A DNA stretch of 64,000 bases from Adiantum capillus-veneris (taxonomy: Eukaryota; Streptophyta; Polypodiopsida; Polypodiales; Pteridaceae): NCBI GenBank assembly GCA_014529385.2, contig CM043945.1, positions 424,312 to 488,311 of the forward strand, in the 5' to 3' direction. How positions within the stretch are numbered: the stretch's first letter is position 1; every line of letters begins with the position of its first letter. A program made the position numbers and the translations under genes. Positions 1-12,100 of the stretch are shown in pieces. Under the pieces are notes generated by a model that searched no databases, had not been told where the DNA came from, and saw only the letters and a list, made by a program, of their open reading frames with translations.

Positions 1-2850
1 AATGAAGCCTATCTTCCACCAATGGGGGATTATCCTTCTCTAAATGTCTCAGTGGAGCCTAGCTTGGACAAGTGGTGGACCTTTGCTTCTCTCTATGTTT
101 CCATAGAGTTAGCTTGGACAAGTGGTGGACCTTGAAACCAAACCCCCATGTAAAACATATCATGGTCATTCCAAGTGGTGAGAAATAATACCCTTTAAGA
201 TCTAGCCTTATAGGTTGGACAAGTGGTCGACCTTAAAACCTAGATCTTCATAATATAACGACATAGAGTGGAAAAGTGATAAATCTTGAGACCAAACCAC
301 TCATGCTACTAGGGATAATAGCTTGGAAAAGTGACTGACCTTGACGTTAAACCCCACATGTAAACAATATCGTGGGTTTAAGGTATTTCAATGGATCCTA
401 GAATCTTGGAGACATGGTGTAGATTGCTTCCCTTCATGTTTCAATGGAGCCTATCTTGGACAAATGGTGGAGCATCCTTCTCTCCATGTTTCAATGGATC
501 CTAGCTTGGACAAGTGGTGCACCTTTGCTTCTCTCTATATTTCAATAGAGTTAGATTGGACAAGTCGTGGGCCTTGGAACCAAACTCCCATGTAAAACCT
601 ATCTTGGTAACTCCAAGTGGTGAGAAAGAATAAAGTTTAAGATATAGCCTTATAGGTTGGACAAGTGGTGGACCTTAGCACCCAGATATTCTTAATAGAA
701 TGACATAGAGTGGAAAAATGGTGAATCTTGAGACCAAACCACTCATGCTACTAGAGATAATAGGTTGGACAAGTGGTGGACCTTGAATGTAAACCCCCCA
801 TGTACAAAATATCATGGGTTTGAGGTATTTCAATGGAGCCTAGCATCTTGGAGACATGGTGTAGCTTGCTTCTCTTCATGTTTCAATGGAGCGTATCTTG
901 GACAAATGGTGGAGCATCCTTCTCTCCATGTTTCAATGGACCCTAGCTTGGATAAGTGGTGGACCTTTGATTCTCTCTATGTTTCAATAGAGTAGCTTGG
1001 ACAAGAGGTGGACCTTGAAACAAAACCCCCAGTAAAACCTATGCTAGTCACTCCAAGTGGTGAGATAGAATAACCCTTAAATATAGCCTTATAGTTTGAC
1101 AAGTGGTGGACCTTAACACCCAAATAATCTTAATAAAATGAAATAGAGTGAAAAAGTGGTGAATCTGAGTACCAAACCAACTCATGCTACTAGCGTTAAT
1201 AGGTTGGACAAGTGGTGGACCTTGAATGTAAACTTCCCATGTTTCAATAGAGTTAGCTTCGACAAATGGTAGAGGATCCTTCTCTCCATTTTCAATGGAG
1301 CCTAGCTTGGACGAGTGGTGGACCTTTGTTTCTCTCTATGTTTCAATAGAGTTAGCTTGGACAAGTGGTGGACCTTGGAGCCAAACCCCCATGTAAAACA
1401 TATCATGGACATTTCAAGTGGTGAGAAAGAATACCCTTTAAGATATACCATTATAGGTTGGACAAGTGGTCGACCTTAACACCGAGATCTTCTTAACGTA
1501 ATGACATAGAGTGGAAAAGTGGTGAATCTTCAGACCAAACCACTCATGCTACTAGAGATAATAGGTTGGACAAGTGGTGGACCTTGAATGTAAACTCCCC
1601 ATGTACAAAATATCATGGGTTTAAGGTATTTCAATGGATCTTAGCATCTTGGAGACATGGTGCAGCTTGCTTCTGTTCATGTTTCAATGGAGCCTATCTT
1701 GGACAAATGGTGGAGCATCCTTCTCTCCATGTTTCAATGGACCCTAGATTAGACAAGTGGTGGACCTTTGCTTCTCTCTATGTTTCAATAGAGTTAGCTT
1801 GGACAAGTGGAGGAACTTGGAACCAAACCCCCATGTAAAACCTATCATGGTCATTCCAAGTGGTGAGAAAGAATACCCTTTAAGATATAGCCTTATAGGT
1901 TGGACAAGTGGTGGACCTTAACACCCAGATCTTCTTAATATAATGACATAGAGTAGAAAAGTGGTGAATCTTGACATCAAACCACTCATGCTACTAGTGA
2001 TAATAGGTTGGACAAGTGGTGGACCTTGAATGTAAACCCCCCATGTACGAAATATCATGGGTTTAAGATATTTCAATGGAGCCTAGCATTTTGGAGACAT
2101 GGTGCAGCTTGATTCTCTTCATGTTTCAATCAAACCTGGCTTGGACAAATGGTGGAGCATCCTTCTCTCCATGTTTCAATGGAGCCTAGCTTGGACAAGT
2201 GGTGGACCTTTGATTCTCTCTATGTTTCAATAGAGTTAGCTTGGACAAATGGTGGACCTTGGAACCATACCCCTATGTAAAACCCATCATGTGCATTCCA
2301 AGTGGTGGTAAATAATACCATTTAAGATATAGCTTTATAGGTTGGACAAGTGGTGGACCTTAACACCCAGATCTTCTTAATATAATGACATAGAGTGGAA
2401 AAGTGGTGAATCTTGAGACCAAACCACTCATGCTACTAGGGATAATAGGTTGGACAAGTGGTGGACCTTGAATTTAAACCCCACATATACAAAATATCAT
2501 GGGTTTAAGGTATTTCAATGGAGCCTAGCATCTCAAAGACATGGTGCATCTTGCTTCTCTTCATGTTTCAATGGGGCCTATTTTGGACAAATGGTGGAGC
2601 ATCCTTCTCTCCATGTTTCAATGGACCCTAGATTGGACAAGTGGTGGACGTTTGCTTCTCTCTATGTTTCAATATAGTTAGCCTATATTAGACAATTAGT
2701 AGACCTCCAATCTCTCCATGTTGTCTAGAGCTGAGCTTGGACAAGTGGTGGACCTTACTTCTCCCTTCCCTTAGTTTACTAGCCTAAATGATCACAATGT
2801 ATACTTGCTTAGATCTAGCTTGAACAAGTGGTGGAACTTGTATTCACACA
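1..2850 (+). repeat. Satellite array A (about 442-bp units), cut by window start
   Basis: Imperfect tandem units begin near 309, 759, 1203, 1562, 2003 and 2445, so the spacing is mostly 441-450 bp, with one short unit of about 359 bp. Each unit carries several copies of a 20-bp-scale motif, TTGGACAAGTGGTGGACCTT, and of CATGTTTCAATGGAGCCTAG, so there is a sub-repeat inside the unit. The last ~170 bp (about 2680-2850) is a different lead-in that recurs inverted at 25839-26010 and 31641-31830. Open frames of 75-90 codons recur in the units but have no sign of being genes. The array is the same family as arrays B and C but on the opposite strand. Confidence 0.9.
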
Positions 2851-2914
2851 AACTTAATCCATTACAAAAAAGTATATGTTAAAATAACATTTGGTTTTTT
2901 TTGTTTCAAGAAAG

Positions 2915-5580
2915 ATGGCTCCAAAAAAACAGGTTGCAAGGGTTGCTGTCTCAGTTGACTATACTTGCAATGATCTTAGGAAATGGTATTTGGACATACA
3001 TGGTATAGAGGGTGCACAATTTCATAAGGTGCATCTATTTATTGCCAAAAAGGAGAATGACAGCTTGTTTGAAGATGTTGAACAAGTTGTGGAAGCATCT
3101 GTTTCTGTAGTTGATAGTCATTCAGAGGTGGAATGCATTGACATTCTAGTTCCAATGAATCTAGAATTTCAACTATCTCCAGGAGCATATTCAATGGAGC
3201 GCATGTCTAGAAACAAAGAAGAGACAATGTTTTCTCGAGGATGGAAGTTTGCAGAATCAAATCCAAATATCACAGCAGATCAACTTCAAAGCTCCATCAT
3301 TGCCACACTACAACGAAAAAAGGTGAAAGCTTCACGACCACCATCCACAAAGAAGAAAGCAAAAGTGCAGAAAGTAGAAGCTAAGCGAACTAGTTCCATT
3401 TTGGATGTAGAGAAGGCATCTTTGGCATCCTCATCAACAGAGGGTTCAATGTCAAAGATGAGAATTGTGGATCCAGATGTTTTAGAAGCTGAGGCCATGA
3501 AAGGACAAGAAAAAGATACAGGTGGAATGAATAAGTACATAAATTATTTTCCTTTCCAATATAGGGAATTTGATATCCCTATTCAAAATTGTTGGCTTGC
3601 TCCTGATCACTATAATGCACGTATTATGGATAAAAAACACGCTGAAAGTGTGTTATTTGGATTTTCACGGAGTACGACCAAGCCTGCAGCATGTGCATAT
3701 TTGATGCCTGTCGAAATGCAAAATCAAAGAAGGGGACTCCTTTGGCAGTAGAAGAGGTAGAGGAGCAAAAAATTAAAGATTATCATTATTGGATTCTTGA
3801 TGGGCAGCATTCAATCTATGCTGCAAAAGTTTTGCTTCACAATGAACAAAACAACAAAGAGATCTTTGAAAGACTGATTAGCGTGTATAAATTTAGAAAG
3901 GCTCGCATTGTTGTGAATGCTCCTCCATTTGTTGCAACTGCTATATCTGCCATTGCAAATGAGGAGGCTCAGGCATTGTATGTCAAGCAACCTTACAGCC
4001 AAATATTGAGACATTTACGGAGTCAATGGATCTTCTCAGGACGACCACCAAAGGCAGCAAGTGGAATTGCAGAGGGACATGCATCTCGTGCCGGATGGGA
4101 TGTAAGTTATTTTCTTTGTCTTTTTGATAGTGTTTAATTAACAAATCTTGCTCAATAGTTTAATTATTTCTCTATTTCTTTTTAGGCTTTTCTTCGATTG
4201 GCAAGAATGAGTGCAGCAGCAGCAAGTTGGATTGCTAAACAGGCACACATGGTCACGTACTCTGATTTAGTTTATGATTGCTGGATAGAAAATCATTGAA
4301 AATCTAGAAGAGGAGAATAAGAAACCCCCAACAACTGTATTTAGATACCTTTGTGGCCTTGAGGAATCAGAGGTAAAGACTATTCAAGAAGAGATTAGAG
4401 ATGAGAAGATTTTACTGTCAAAGAGTGCAAAGGATGGTGATGCAACTGACATGTATGATCGAATCAAGCAGTTGAAGCAAGACAAATTGATTCAAGATGC
4501 ACTTCTTGAAGGCTTCAACAATTTGAATGAGTCTTCACCATGTAAAGACTGGGAGGAGGTGGTCAAAATGTATAACATCAATGATGTTGTTTATAAAACA
4601 ATTTTAATGCTATGTGAGGAATGGATCAGATCTAGTTTGACGCGTGGAACAAAGAAAATGGCTTTTCCAGATGGAGCAATAAAATACATGCAATGGGCAA
4701 TTCACCTTCAAAAGGAGAAAACTGAGCCTAGAGATTTCCATGGTCAATCTATGTGGTGAGCCTACAAATGGAAGGCAATCTCTACTTGATGCGCCACTTC
4801 AATAATAAAGTGCCTATTGGCTTATGTGTTTTAGATATGACAAAAAAGTTGGAGGCAATTTGAAGTGGAGTGAGGAGACATTTAACAATGCTTTGGATGG
4901 GATCTTGGCTATTGCTAGAGGGTCAACAGATCCTGGATTTGTCTTTCTTGCATTTGTGGATTTCACTAACTTCACAAAATTGCAATGTGCCTTTCACGCC
5001 ATGCGAGATAATCTTGAGCTACCATTGTTTGGTGTGCATTGCATCACTTTCCATCAGCTCCTTGCAAAGGAGCAATTAAATTCCTAACAGTTATTGCCTT
5101 CTTGGGACAAGGCAATGCATTTGAAGACCTGAGAAGAAGATCAGAGGAACATCCCATGCCAATTGATTGTTCTCTTCTTCAAGTAGCAGATAACGATATG
5201 TCAGATTTGCAATATTTGGAGGCCAAAAAAAGAGCTTTGGTCAAGCACTACATTCGTACATATTGTTTTGAAGACCGCAAGCTTGTTGATGTTTTTGGTG
5301 ATGGCTCCTTGGTTGCACAAGAAGGAATACAACAGAAAAAAAAGTTATCTGCTTAATTGATAGTGTGGAGGAGGCAAAAAGCATGGAGACCATGCTGCTA
5401 GACTTTGCTAAGTCTCATGAAGATATAGAAAAATGGGCTGGACTTCAACAATCCACTTCGCAATCAGGCGACATTGTGCCTGTTACAGAGGAGTGCTCTC
5501 CACAAAGAGAAGAAGAAGAACAACAACACCATCCTCTGTCAATGGAGGACTTTTTGGAAATGGAGACACGTATGTTTTGA
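2915..5580 (+). pseudogene. Broken gene with ParB-like (DGQH) domain and DNA-methyltransferase-like C-terminus
   Basis: The likely start is the ATG at 2915 (MAPKKQ), just after an acceptor-like TTTGTTTCAAG. The N-terminal ~270 residues are not recognised and include a Lys-rich linker (about 3310-3400). After a frameshift near 3700 comes ILDGQHSIYAAKVL (about 3790-3835), which resembles the DGQHR motif of ParB/Srx-type domains. A GT-AG intron fits 4102-4185 (phase 0). Further frameshifts lie near 4290, 4830 and 5335. Near 5285 the reading LVDVFGDGS resembles methyltransferase motif I (FxGxG), and in the next frame VICLIDSVEEAK resembles the strand that follows it. An upstream CVLDM...GGN..W segment (about 4810-4870) could be a degraded catalytic motif IV. 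That order (IV before I) is the one seen in beta-class DNA methyltransferases. The motifs are seen in the sequence; the ParB-methyltransferase reading is inference. The copy is clearly dead. It sits next to satellite array A. Confidence 0.5.
4102..4185 (+). other. Spliceosomal intron in the ParB-like pseudogene
   Basis: The donor is GTAAGT after GGATGGGAT, and the acceptor is CTATTTCTTTTTAG before GCTTTTCTTCG. The intron is 84 bp, AT-rich and phase 0, so the frame continues as GWD then AFLRLAR. It shows the gene was a spliced eukaryotic gene and not a recent bacterial insertion. Confidence 0.7.
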
Positions 5581-6812
5581 GTTTCTTGTGCATGTTAGTG
5601 TTTCTTGTTACTGATTTGATACTCTTAATGTTAGATTTTGCTTTATATAGTATTGATTGAGCTTGTATTTTTTATCTCAAGCATTCAAGGTTTGAATGTA
5701 AATAGTAAATTACTTGAGTTTTTGAATGGTGGATCTGTAGACTAAAACTATAACATTTAATACTCACAAAGACTTAATTACTTAAGAGCTTGAACTCAAT
5801 AAGTTTTGGACCTTTTATCAATACCCCCTTGATATGATACATTAGATCGTAGCATGGTTAAATGGTGATGCTTCATAAATTGAACCTAGCTTAGACAAGT
5901 GCTGGAGCCTAAATTTAAACTAACCTTGCTAGAAGGGAGCTTATGTTTGGACTTTGAGAACTAGCATAAGTAATCAATTAGAGCATAGATTAGACATGTG
6001 GTGGTGGCCGGCCTTAGAGACCAAAATCTTAATGAGCTTGGAAAGGTATTTAAGTACTGCAATTTACTTAGTTTTAGTACTCATTAAATGCATAGCTAGG
6101 CAATTGGGTTGTAACACAAAAGGTGTACGCTAAAGTAATCATCAAATGAAATGAAAAGTATCCTTCTTATTAAGATTGTTGATCTTTTTCTTGTTCAAAC
6201 ATTTCAATTGTGATTTATAGTTTTGTTAGCATGAGATTGTGCTTTTTTAGTTTGAAAAAAACTGTCAAAGATCCAAGTCTTTTTGGCTTTACTTAAGTTA
6301 TTAATTGTGAAAGATCCAAGTCTTTTTGCTTTACTTAAGTTATTGATTGCCTATGTAATAGTCCTTAAAACAATATCGGATGGCTTTCTTGCTCCCATGT
6401 CTCACATTGGTCTTTAGGTAAGACAAGTGGTGACCTTGAAAGTATGGTCTCATATCTCGATCAAGTGAAGAGACATGAAGCTTAAATATCACTACTATGT
6501 ATCTAGTGTTAAACTCCATCGAGACAAAGACTAGATAGCCAAATTGCAGTCGAGTTTAAGTGAAAAATCCATTTGAGCTAAGGTAAAACTTATAGTGCCT
6601 CATTTTTCTAGGATTCTACCTCATCAAGGAAGTTATAATCTAGCACAAACCAATTAAGACTCTTTTGAAGCCTAGATAGGACAATTCGTGGAACTTATGA
6701 AACTTATCATTGAGTTAGAGTCTAGTTTAGATAAGCAAAAGATCTTCAAACCAGCACTTGACTTTCTTACTATTCAATATTCAAAGTCCCTTGAGGCTAA
6801 CAAATTACATAG
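5581..6812. other. Gene-free spacer with scattered satellite-like fragments
   Basis: No coding signal is seen. Degenerate plus-strand copies of the satellite motif occur near 5884-5910, 5990-6005 and 6420. A direct duplication of about 36 bp (AAAGATCCAAGTCTTTTTG...TTACTTAAGTTA) lies at about 6266-6303 and 6309-6343. The stretch ends at the target site of element 1 (CATAG, 6808-6812). Confidence 0.6.
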
Positions 6813-7743
6813 TGTTGAGCCAGCAGAGGATCACACCCGCATTTTTGCTCACACCCATCATTATGTAACCATTGATTGTAATAAATGTCTTTCCGACATT
6901 AATTTTGATTTGAGCCATTCATTAAGTAACGGGACTTAATTGAGTTTCCAGCTTGTAATCCCGACGTAATTTCACCTGCTGATGTAAATAATTAGAGATG
7001 TTTTCACCTCCAAGGCTGAGGTATATAAGCCAAAGTTTTGTAACCTAAGGGAGATTCAATTATTAATCAAAGTGAGTTTTTGAGCGTCGTGACTGTGTCT
7101 GAGAGAGAGAGAGAGAGAGTCTTATCTCCTTGCTACGCGAGCTACGGGGCTGCCATTGGAGAAGCGACACCGCCATTGTGTTAGCAACGGTGAGAGCTAC
7201 GCACAGATACCAAGAGTGCGCGCTATCGGCTTCTACGTGTGGTAAGTTCCTACGAGCTTCGGTGTGAGTTTTCTTCCAACTCGTGTGTCGGAATAGAGTG
7301 TGCAGCATATCTATAGAACCACGACGAGTAGAGCTACACATTCGTACCATCGGGTCAAGTTTCGGTCACCTGTATTTTTTCGGCCTGTCTTCATACGCGT
7401 TTACCGCACGGAGTGTTATAGGTTGATTTTGCAGTTCAAGTTTTAGGGTGTTGTTCTTACCTAGTGTATAGACTTCCCTTGAGTTTGAGATCGATTCGAT
7501 GATTCTAGATCCTGTTTCGTATAGCATTCGTTCGTAGTACGGGATTTCAGTCACTTGCGTGTTTTAGAACTTAGATTTGATTTCCTTAGTAGTGATTGTC
7601 ATTAGAAGGTCGAGTAGGTGATTTGACACCCACCTAGTTGTTTCCATGCGCCTGCGGGTCAAGCTTCGTCCTCGTCTGACAAATGCTGTTGTTGGTTGAG
7701 TTCTCGCTATTTAGCTTCCGCTAGCGGCGTAACCGCCTTAACA
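6813..7743 (+). repeat. 5' LTR of element 1
   Basis: This 931-bp copy begins TGTTGAGCCAGCAG and ends CCGCCTTAACA. It is matched nearly base for base by 24899-25833. It holds a TATA box (7021-7029), a (GA)n run at about 7100-7119, and TCATACGCGT at 7391-7400. The last is a half-site of the element's internal palindrome. Confidence 0.95.
7021..7029 (+). promoter_or_regulatory. TATA box of element 1 LTR promoter
   Basis: GTATATAAG in the LTR, before a GA-rich leader. The same box lies at the equivalent point in the 3' LTR (25107-25115), in element 3 (40046-40054, 50407-50415) and in the old minus-strand LTR, so it is the conserved core promoter of the family. Confidence 0.75.
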
Positions 7744-7745
7744 TT

Positions 7746-7764
7746 TGGCGCCGTTGCCGGGGAC
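7746..7764 (+). other. Primer-binding site for tRNA-Asp
   Basis: TGGCGCCGTTGCCGGGGAC begins 2 bp after the LTR and is complementary to the 3' end of plant tRNA-Asp(GUC), CCCCGGCAACGGCGCCA. This is the priming site for minus-strand cDNA. Confidence 0.9.
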
Positions 7765-9143
7765 GAGAGCCCTAAGTAGGTGACCTTAGACTAATCCTAC
7801 GAGGTGAGTCGTATAAAACTACTTTGTATACTTTAGTTAGAAAAGACTAGGAGTGGTGGACTCCAAAGGTCTCGAGAGATACTAGGAAGTGGGGTATTCC
7901 TGGGTCTTCCGTGTTGACAGTATTTTTAGTTTAGCTTAGATTAGATTGTTTTTGATGGTGTTTAAGTGGTTGTTGACATAAAAGCATTTGCTACCCTTGT
8001 GTGGTAGTAAATCTCTTTATATTTTCAATTGCAAAAAATCCATTTTAATGATTAGAAGTAGCTTAGGTAGGGCCTGATTTGATCCTGATCTAGAGCTATC
8101 AACTGGTGTTCTATTTGCTTGATGTGTTTGATTGCATGTTAGATCACTGAAAAAGTCTCTTTGGTAGTGAAATATGCAATAAACAAAGTTCAAAAAAATT
8201 TCTGTGTAACTGATTGTTGCTGAGCACTTAGAAGAGCTATTGGAAGAGTTCTGTGCTGAAAAGCTGGAAATCTGCAGCTTTAGACATCATAACGCGTATG
8301 AAGTCTTAGGACCTAAATAGAGACTAAAATTGAAAATTTGACATTGCCAGAGTGTTTAGAAGGGGGGTTTTACCCTAAGATCAACTAACTTAAAACAAGA
8401 GCATTTACACTCAAAGAAACCCAAAAAGACAAGTCGGAGTCCAAGAAACGCAAAGAATAGGAAATTTTGGATTCAAATCTTGTTTTTACATTCAAACCTG
8501 ACAAAAACACTTGAAACTCAATTATAAACAATGGAGAAGGCTTTAAAAACAAAAATAGTCAAAATCTGGGGACAAAAGACATCATACGCGTATAATGTCT
8601 TTTGGCACTTCCACTGCTTATTTTGAAATCTGGCCTGAACAAGATTGTTACAATCACTGTTGAAAGCATAAATATCAAGTTTGGACCCAAATTGATGAAA
8701 AAGACATCATACGCGTATGATGTCTTTGACCTAATTTTGGACATATTTTGATACTTTGCTAACACAGATCCATTGTAATAGCTGTCTAGAGTTATATTTC
8801 AAGTTTACATCATCCCATTTGGATCACAATTGACCCAAAAAACAAGTCAAAAGCGGAAAATTGCCAAGAAAAGCCTAAATTAGCCATAACTTGCTCAAAC
8901 AGGGAGTTCAAACTGAATTTTGTGAGTGAACAGAGCATAAAGGGGTCACTGAGAGTGAGCATAACCAAAATAGTCAAAATCTGTGAAAAAAGACATCATA
9001 CGCGTATAATGTCTTTTTCAGCATAACAGTAACAAAATTCTCACCTGATGAAACAGAAGTTATCCCACTGACAAGATTAAACAATTGACCAAGCATCAAT
9101 TAGTTTGGATCAATTCTGACCACAAAAACTTGGGGAAAACAAA
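7765..9143 (+). other. Untranslated leader of element 1
   Basis: About 1.4 kb between PBS and gag with no credible gene. It is AT-rich and contains four copies of the element's palindrome, described separately. A leader this long before gag could hold packaging and dimerisation signals; that is inference. Confidence 0.7.
8282..9014. repeat. Leader cluster of four 24-bp palindromes, element 1
   Basis: Copies lie at 8282-8306 (imperfect, 25 bp), 8577-8600, 8702-8725 (perfect) and 8991-9014. The pattern is AGAC + ATCATACGCGTATGAT + GTCT, centred on ACGCGT. Two copies have ATAAT instead of ATGAT in the right arm. The intervening sequence is not repeated, so the palindromes stand out as the conserved part. 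Confidence 0.95.
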
Positions 9144-12100
9144 TTGCCGAGACGGAAAAGTTACAGTCCTTTAGGGGAATTGATGAATTTGAGATCGGGC
9201 AGGAATCTCCGGAATAATCAACCAAAACAAGGGGAACCAGCAAGTGTCATATCAACCGAGGGAAGTGTAAACCAAAGTTGGGTGCAACCATTAGAGCCGA
9301 TCTTTGAAGGAAGTGTCTCTGATACTTCTTCGGAGAAATCTTACGAGATTTTCACGGAAAACTTGGAACACTTGAACCTGAACAACAGAGAAAATATGGC
9401 AGCAGGATCATCAAACCCTTCCGCCACCATGAAGCTATTGTTCATAAAATACCAGTACGACAATGAGCAAGGTGCCAAGATCTACAAAGATGGAATGGAC
9501 CGCTATTGTGTAAAGATAGAAGATAGACCTAGTAAGTTCAAGGACTTAGTGCCTGTGAGCTATAGCGGAGATAGATATCTAGATGACGAGGGTACCATGT
9601 ACTTGGTAGTCCTAAACCCTAACATTGTGGACAAGTGGGGATTGATGGGTACCAAAGCCAAAATAGATGAAGAACTCGAGGAGAAAGCACCAATAATGAA
9701 CTTCCCTAATGCGAGGTTAAGAAGAGAGAATGAAACTACAAGGATCAACACTGATAACATCTATGTGGGGCTGTACAAATATAATAATGGGGAGCAAGAT
9801 CTCTATTATAGATGTGAAGAACCCTACACCGGAGAGTTGACAGACAAAAAAAGACTCTATGTCTTTACCTACACAGAGGGATCGGAAGTGAAAATTGCCG
9901 CTTACGATAAGTATGGAAGGCAATACTCAACAATGGGCAAGAAAGAATTAGAAGGATATACATACTTTGGGGGACCACTACATCAGTATTATGTTACTTC
10001 TAGCTCACATAGACTAGCACCAACAAATGGAGTGCGAAACTCAATGACAACAGGAGGACAAAGAACTCAGGTCGCTGACTCTTTCAGTCAACCTTGGGAC
10101 TCGAAGCTCGGACCAATGGGATCATTACATTCCAGAGAGTCAATGGAGACGAATCGAGGTAGTGCAGTTCCAATCCCCACCTATACCACTCCAGGTCCAA
10201 GGTTTGAAGCGGAACCATCACATTTACCTCCCAGTAGTAGATTCAGGGTAGGGGAACCGACAAGGGTAACCCATGAAGTCCATGGTGCTAGAGAAAGCTT
10301 TAGCCGAGACACAGGAGCAATGAGATTGGTAGCAGATCATAGACGTATGAGACCATCTCAAGTAGCCAAGTGTATGCCCAAGAAGTATGGTGGTTCAGGA
10401 GATCCGTATGCACATGTGTCACTCTTTAAGCAAGTCTTAAGAGCTGAGCAGATAACAGATTTCCATACACAATACGAGGGATTTGGTCTTACTCTAGAAG
10501 GTACTGCATTGACATGGTTTCAACCAATGGACATAGGGGGATTCCATGACATTGACCATTTGCTAAGAGAGTTTGCTGAGGAATTCTCAAAACGAGGGAT
10601 TAAGCACAATACGGTCTCACAAATATATGCTTTTAAACAGAGAGAACACGAAAAAGTGAAGGAAGCGTCACTTCGCTTCAAACAATACATTGAGAGATGT
10701 CCAGTACGTGAACGACCACAAGATGACAGACTATCTATTCTCTTTATTGAGGGACTGAGAAACGACACTCTCAAGAAGGACTTGCACTTGAAAGCTTGTA
10801 CAAGTTTCGAGCAAGTAACGAGAGAGGCATTGTACTTAGTGGATAACTGTACGGTTTATGGAGAGGTGTCAGCGGATGCAGATTTTGCATCCAGTAGCTC
10901 CTCCTCCGTAGCGAGCGAGACTACCACTAAAAAGAATGTTCAAACAACAACCATGCCAAATGTAGAGCAAATGATAGAAGATGCTCTAAAAAGGATGGCA
11001 CCATACCAAAAACCATTGCCAAAACCACTGAAATGGTGTGCGATTGAGCAAAAATGGACAAATCATCCAACAGAGGAGTGTTATTACAACAAAGGGTATG
11101 TAAGGGAGCGCGAGTATGCACCTCCTGCTCGATTAGCACCACCTCAGATACATCCAGTACCTCGATACCCAACGGGAAATGTACCAGGACCTATGGGGAT
11201 AGAAAGACCTCAACCGGTATTGGGACAACAACCACCTTTACCAGGAGCAAGACCAGTGGGCATTAGATATGCACCAACCTTAGAGAATCAAGAAGAACAA
11301 GCCTTAGTGCCTGTTCAAGCCTATTATGAAGAATCGGGTGCACACATGTCTCGGACAGTTTATTACCCACCAGAAGAACCAAAACAACCAGAACCATGGG
11401 GCATGATGGGGAATGTTGGAATACCAACAATTACAAGTGCTTCTGATGAAGAGAGATACAATTTGGACGCAAGAACCTTAATGTTCATAGCTCATGGAGG
11501 GTTAGCAGGACAGAGACCATCATATCCACAAAGGACGAATCAAATGGGACCAAGACCAACACTAGGACCTTGTTACAAGTGTGGAGGTGACCATCTGATG
11601 AATGTTTGCCCACATACGGAAATCATTAGAATTAATGCTTATTGCACTGAGTGTGGGGTTACTCACTTCATTGAGGATTGTTCAAAGAATCCAAACAAAG
11701 TGCAAAAGACGACATTGAATATGTTAGAAACTATTCCTACCAGCAGTGGGTCTGAAAATGAAACTCTGATACCAACGCAAGTTGTTACTAGAGCTCAAGC
11801 TAAGAAAACCACTAGAGAACCTGAGAATGGAAAGTTAGCGACTGATGTAGTTAGTCAAGGACCGCGGAGTCATAAAAACACATGGAAAGCTAGAAAAGCA
11901 CGCATGAAGTTGAGAAAAGAACGTGAAGACGCTATTCTAGCTGAGGAACTAAAGCAAACTAAAGCTAGATTAGAAAAACTTGAGAGTCAAAACGGGAAAC
12001 GAGAGATGAGCTCGGAAAGAACGAAACAAAAGAGTATCAAAGAAACAACGAGCTTAAGCTCCGGGGGATCAGTGCTAGTAGACAAGGTACACGAACCATT

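Noticed and set aside
341-2677. Repeated 75-90 codon ORFs in satellite array A (and similar ones in arrays B and C)
   Set aside because: They are the same repeat unit read in one frame, start and end at variable points, and show no promoter or codon signal. A stop-poor satellite unit explains them.
1-5580. Idea that the satellite motif is a parS-like site for the neighbouring ParB-like gene
   Set aside because: The motif is not palindromic as parS sites are, the arrays also lie beside an unrelated phosphatase remnant, and the gene is dead. No support beyond proximity.
7063-7350. Minus-strand ORFs inside the LTRs (also 25142-25447)
   Set aside because: Element 3 LTRs have no equivalent, and the region is an untranslated LTR with a GA repeat.
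8282-9014. Regular palindromic repeats considered as a CRISPR array
   Set aside because: Spacing is irregular (about 125-295 bp), there are no cas genes, and the setting is a plant retrotransposon leader.
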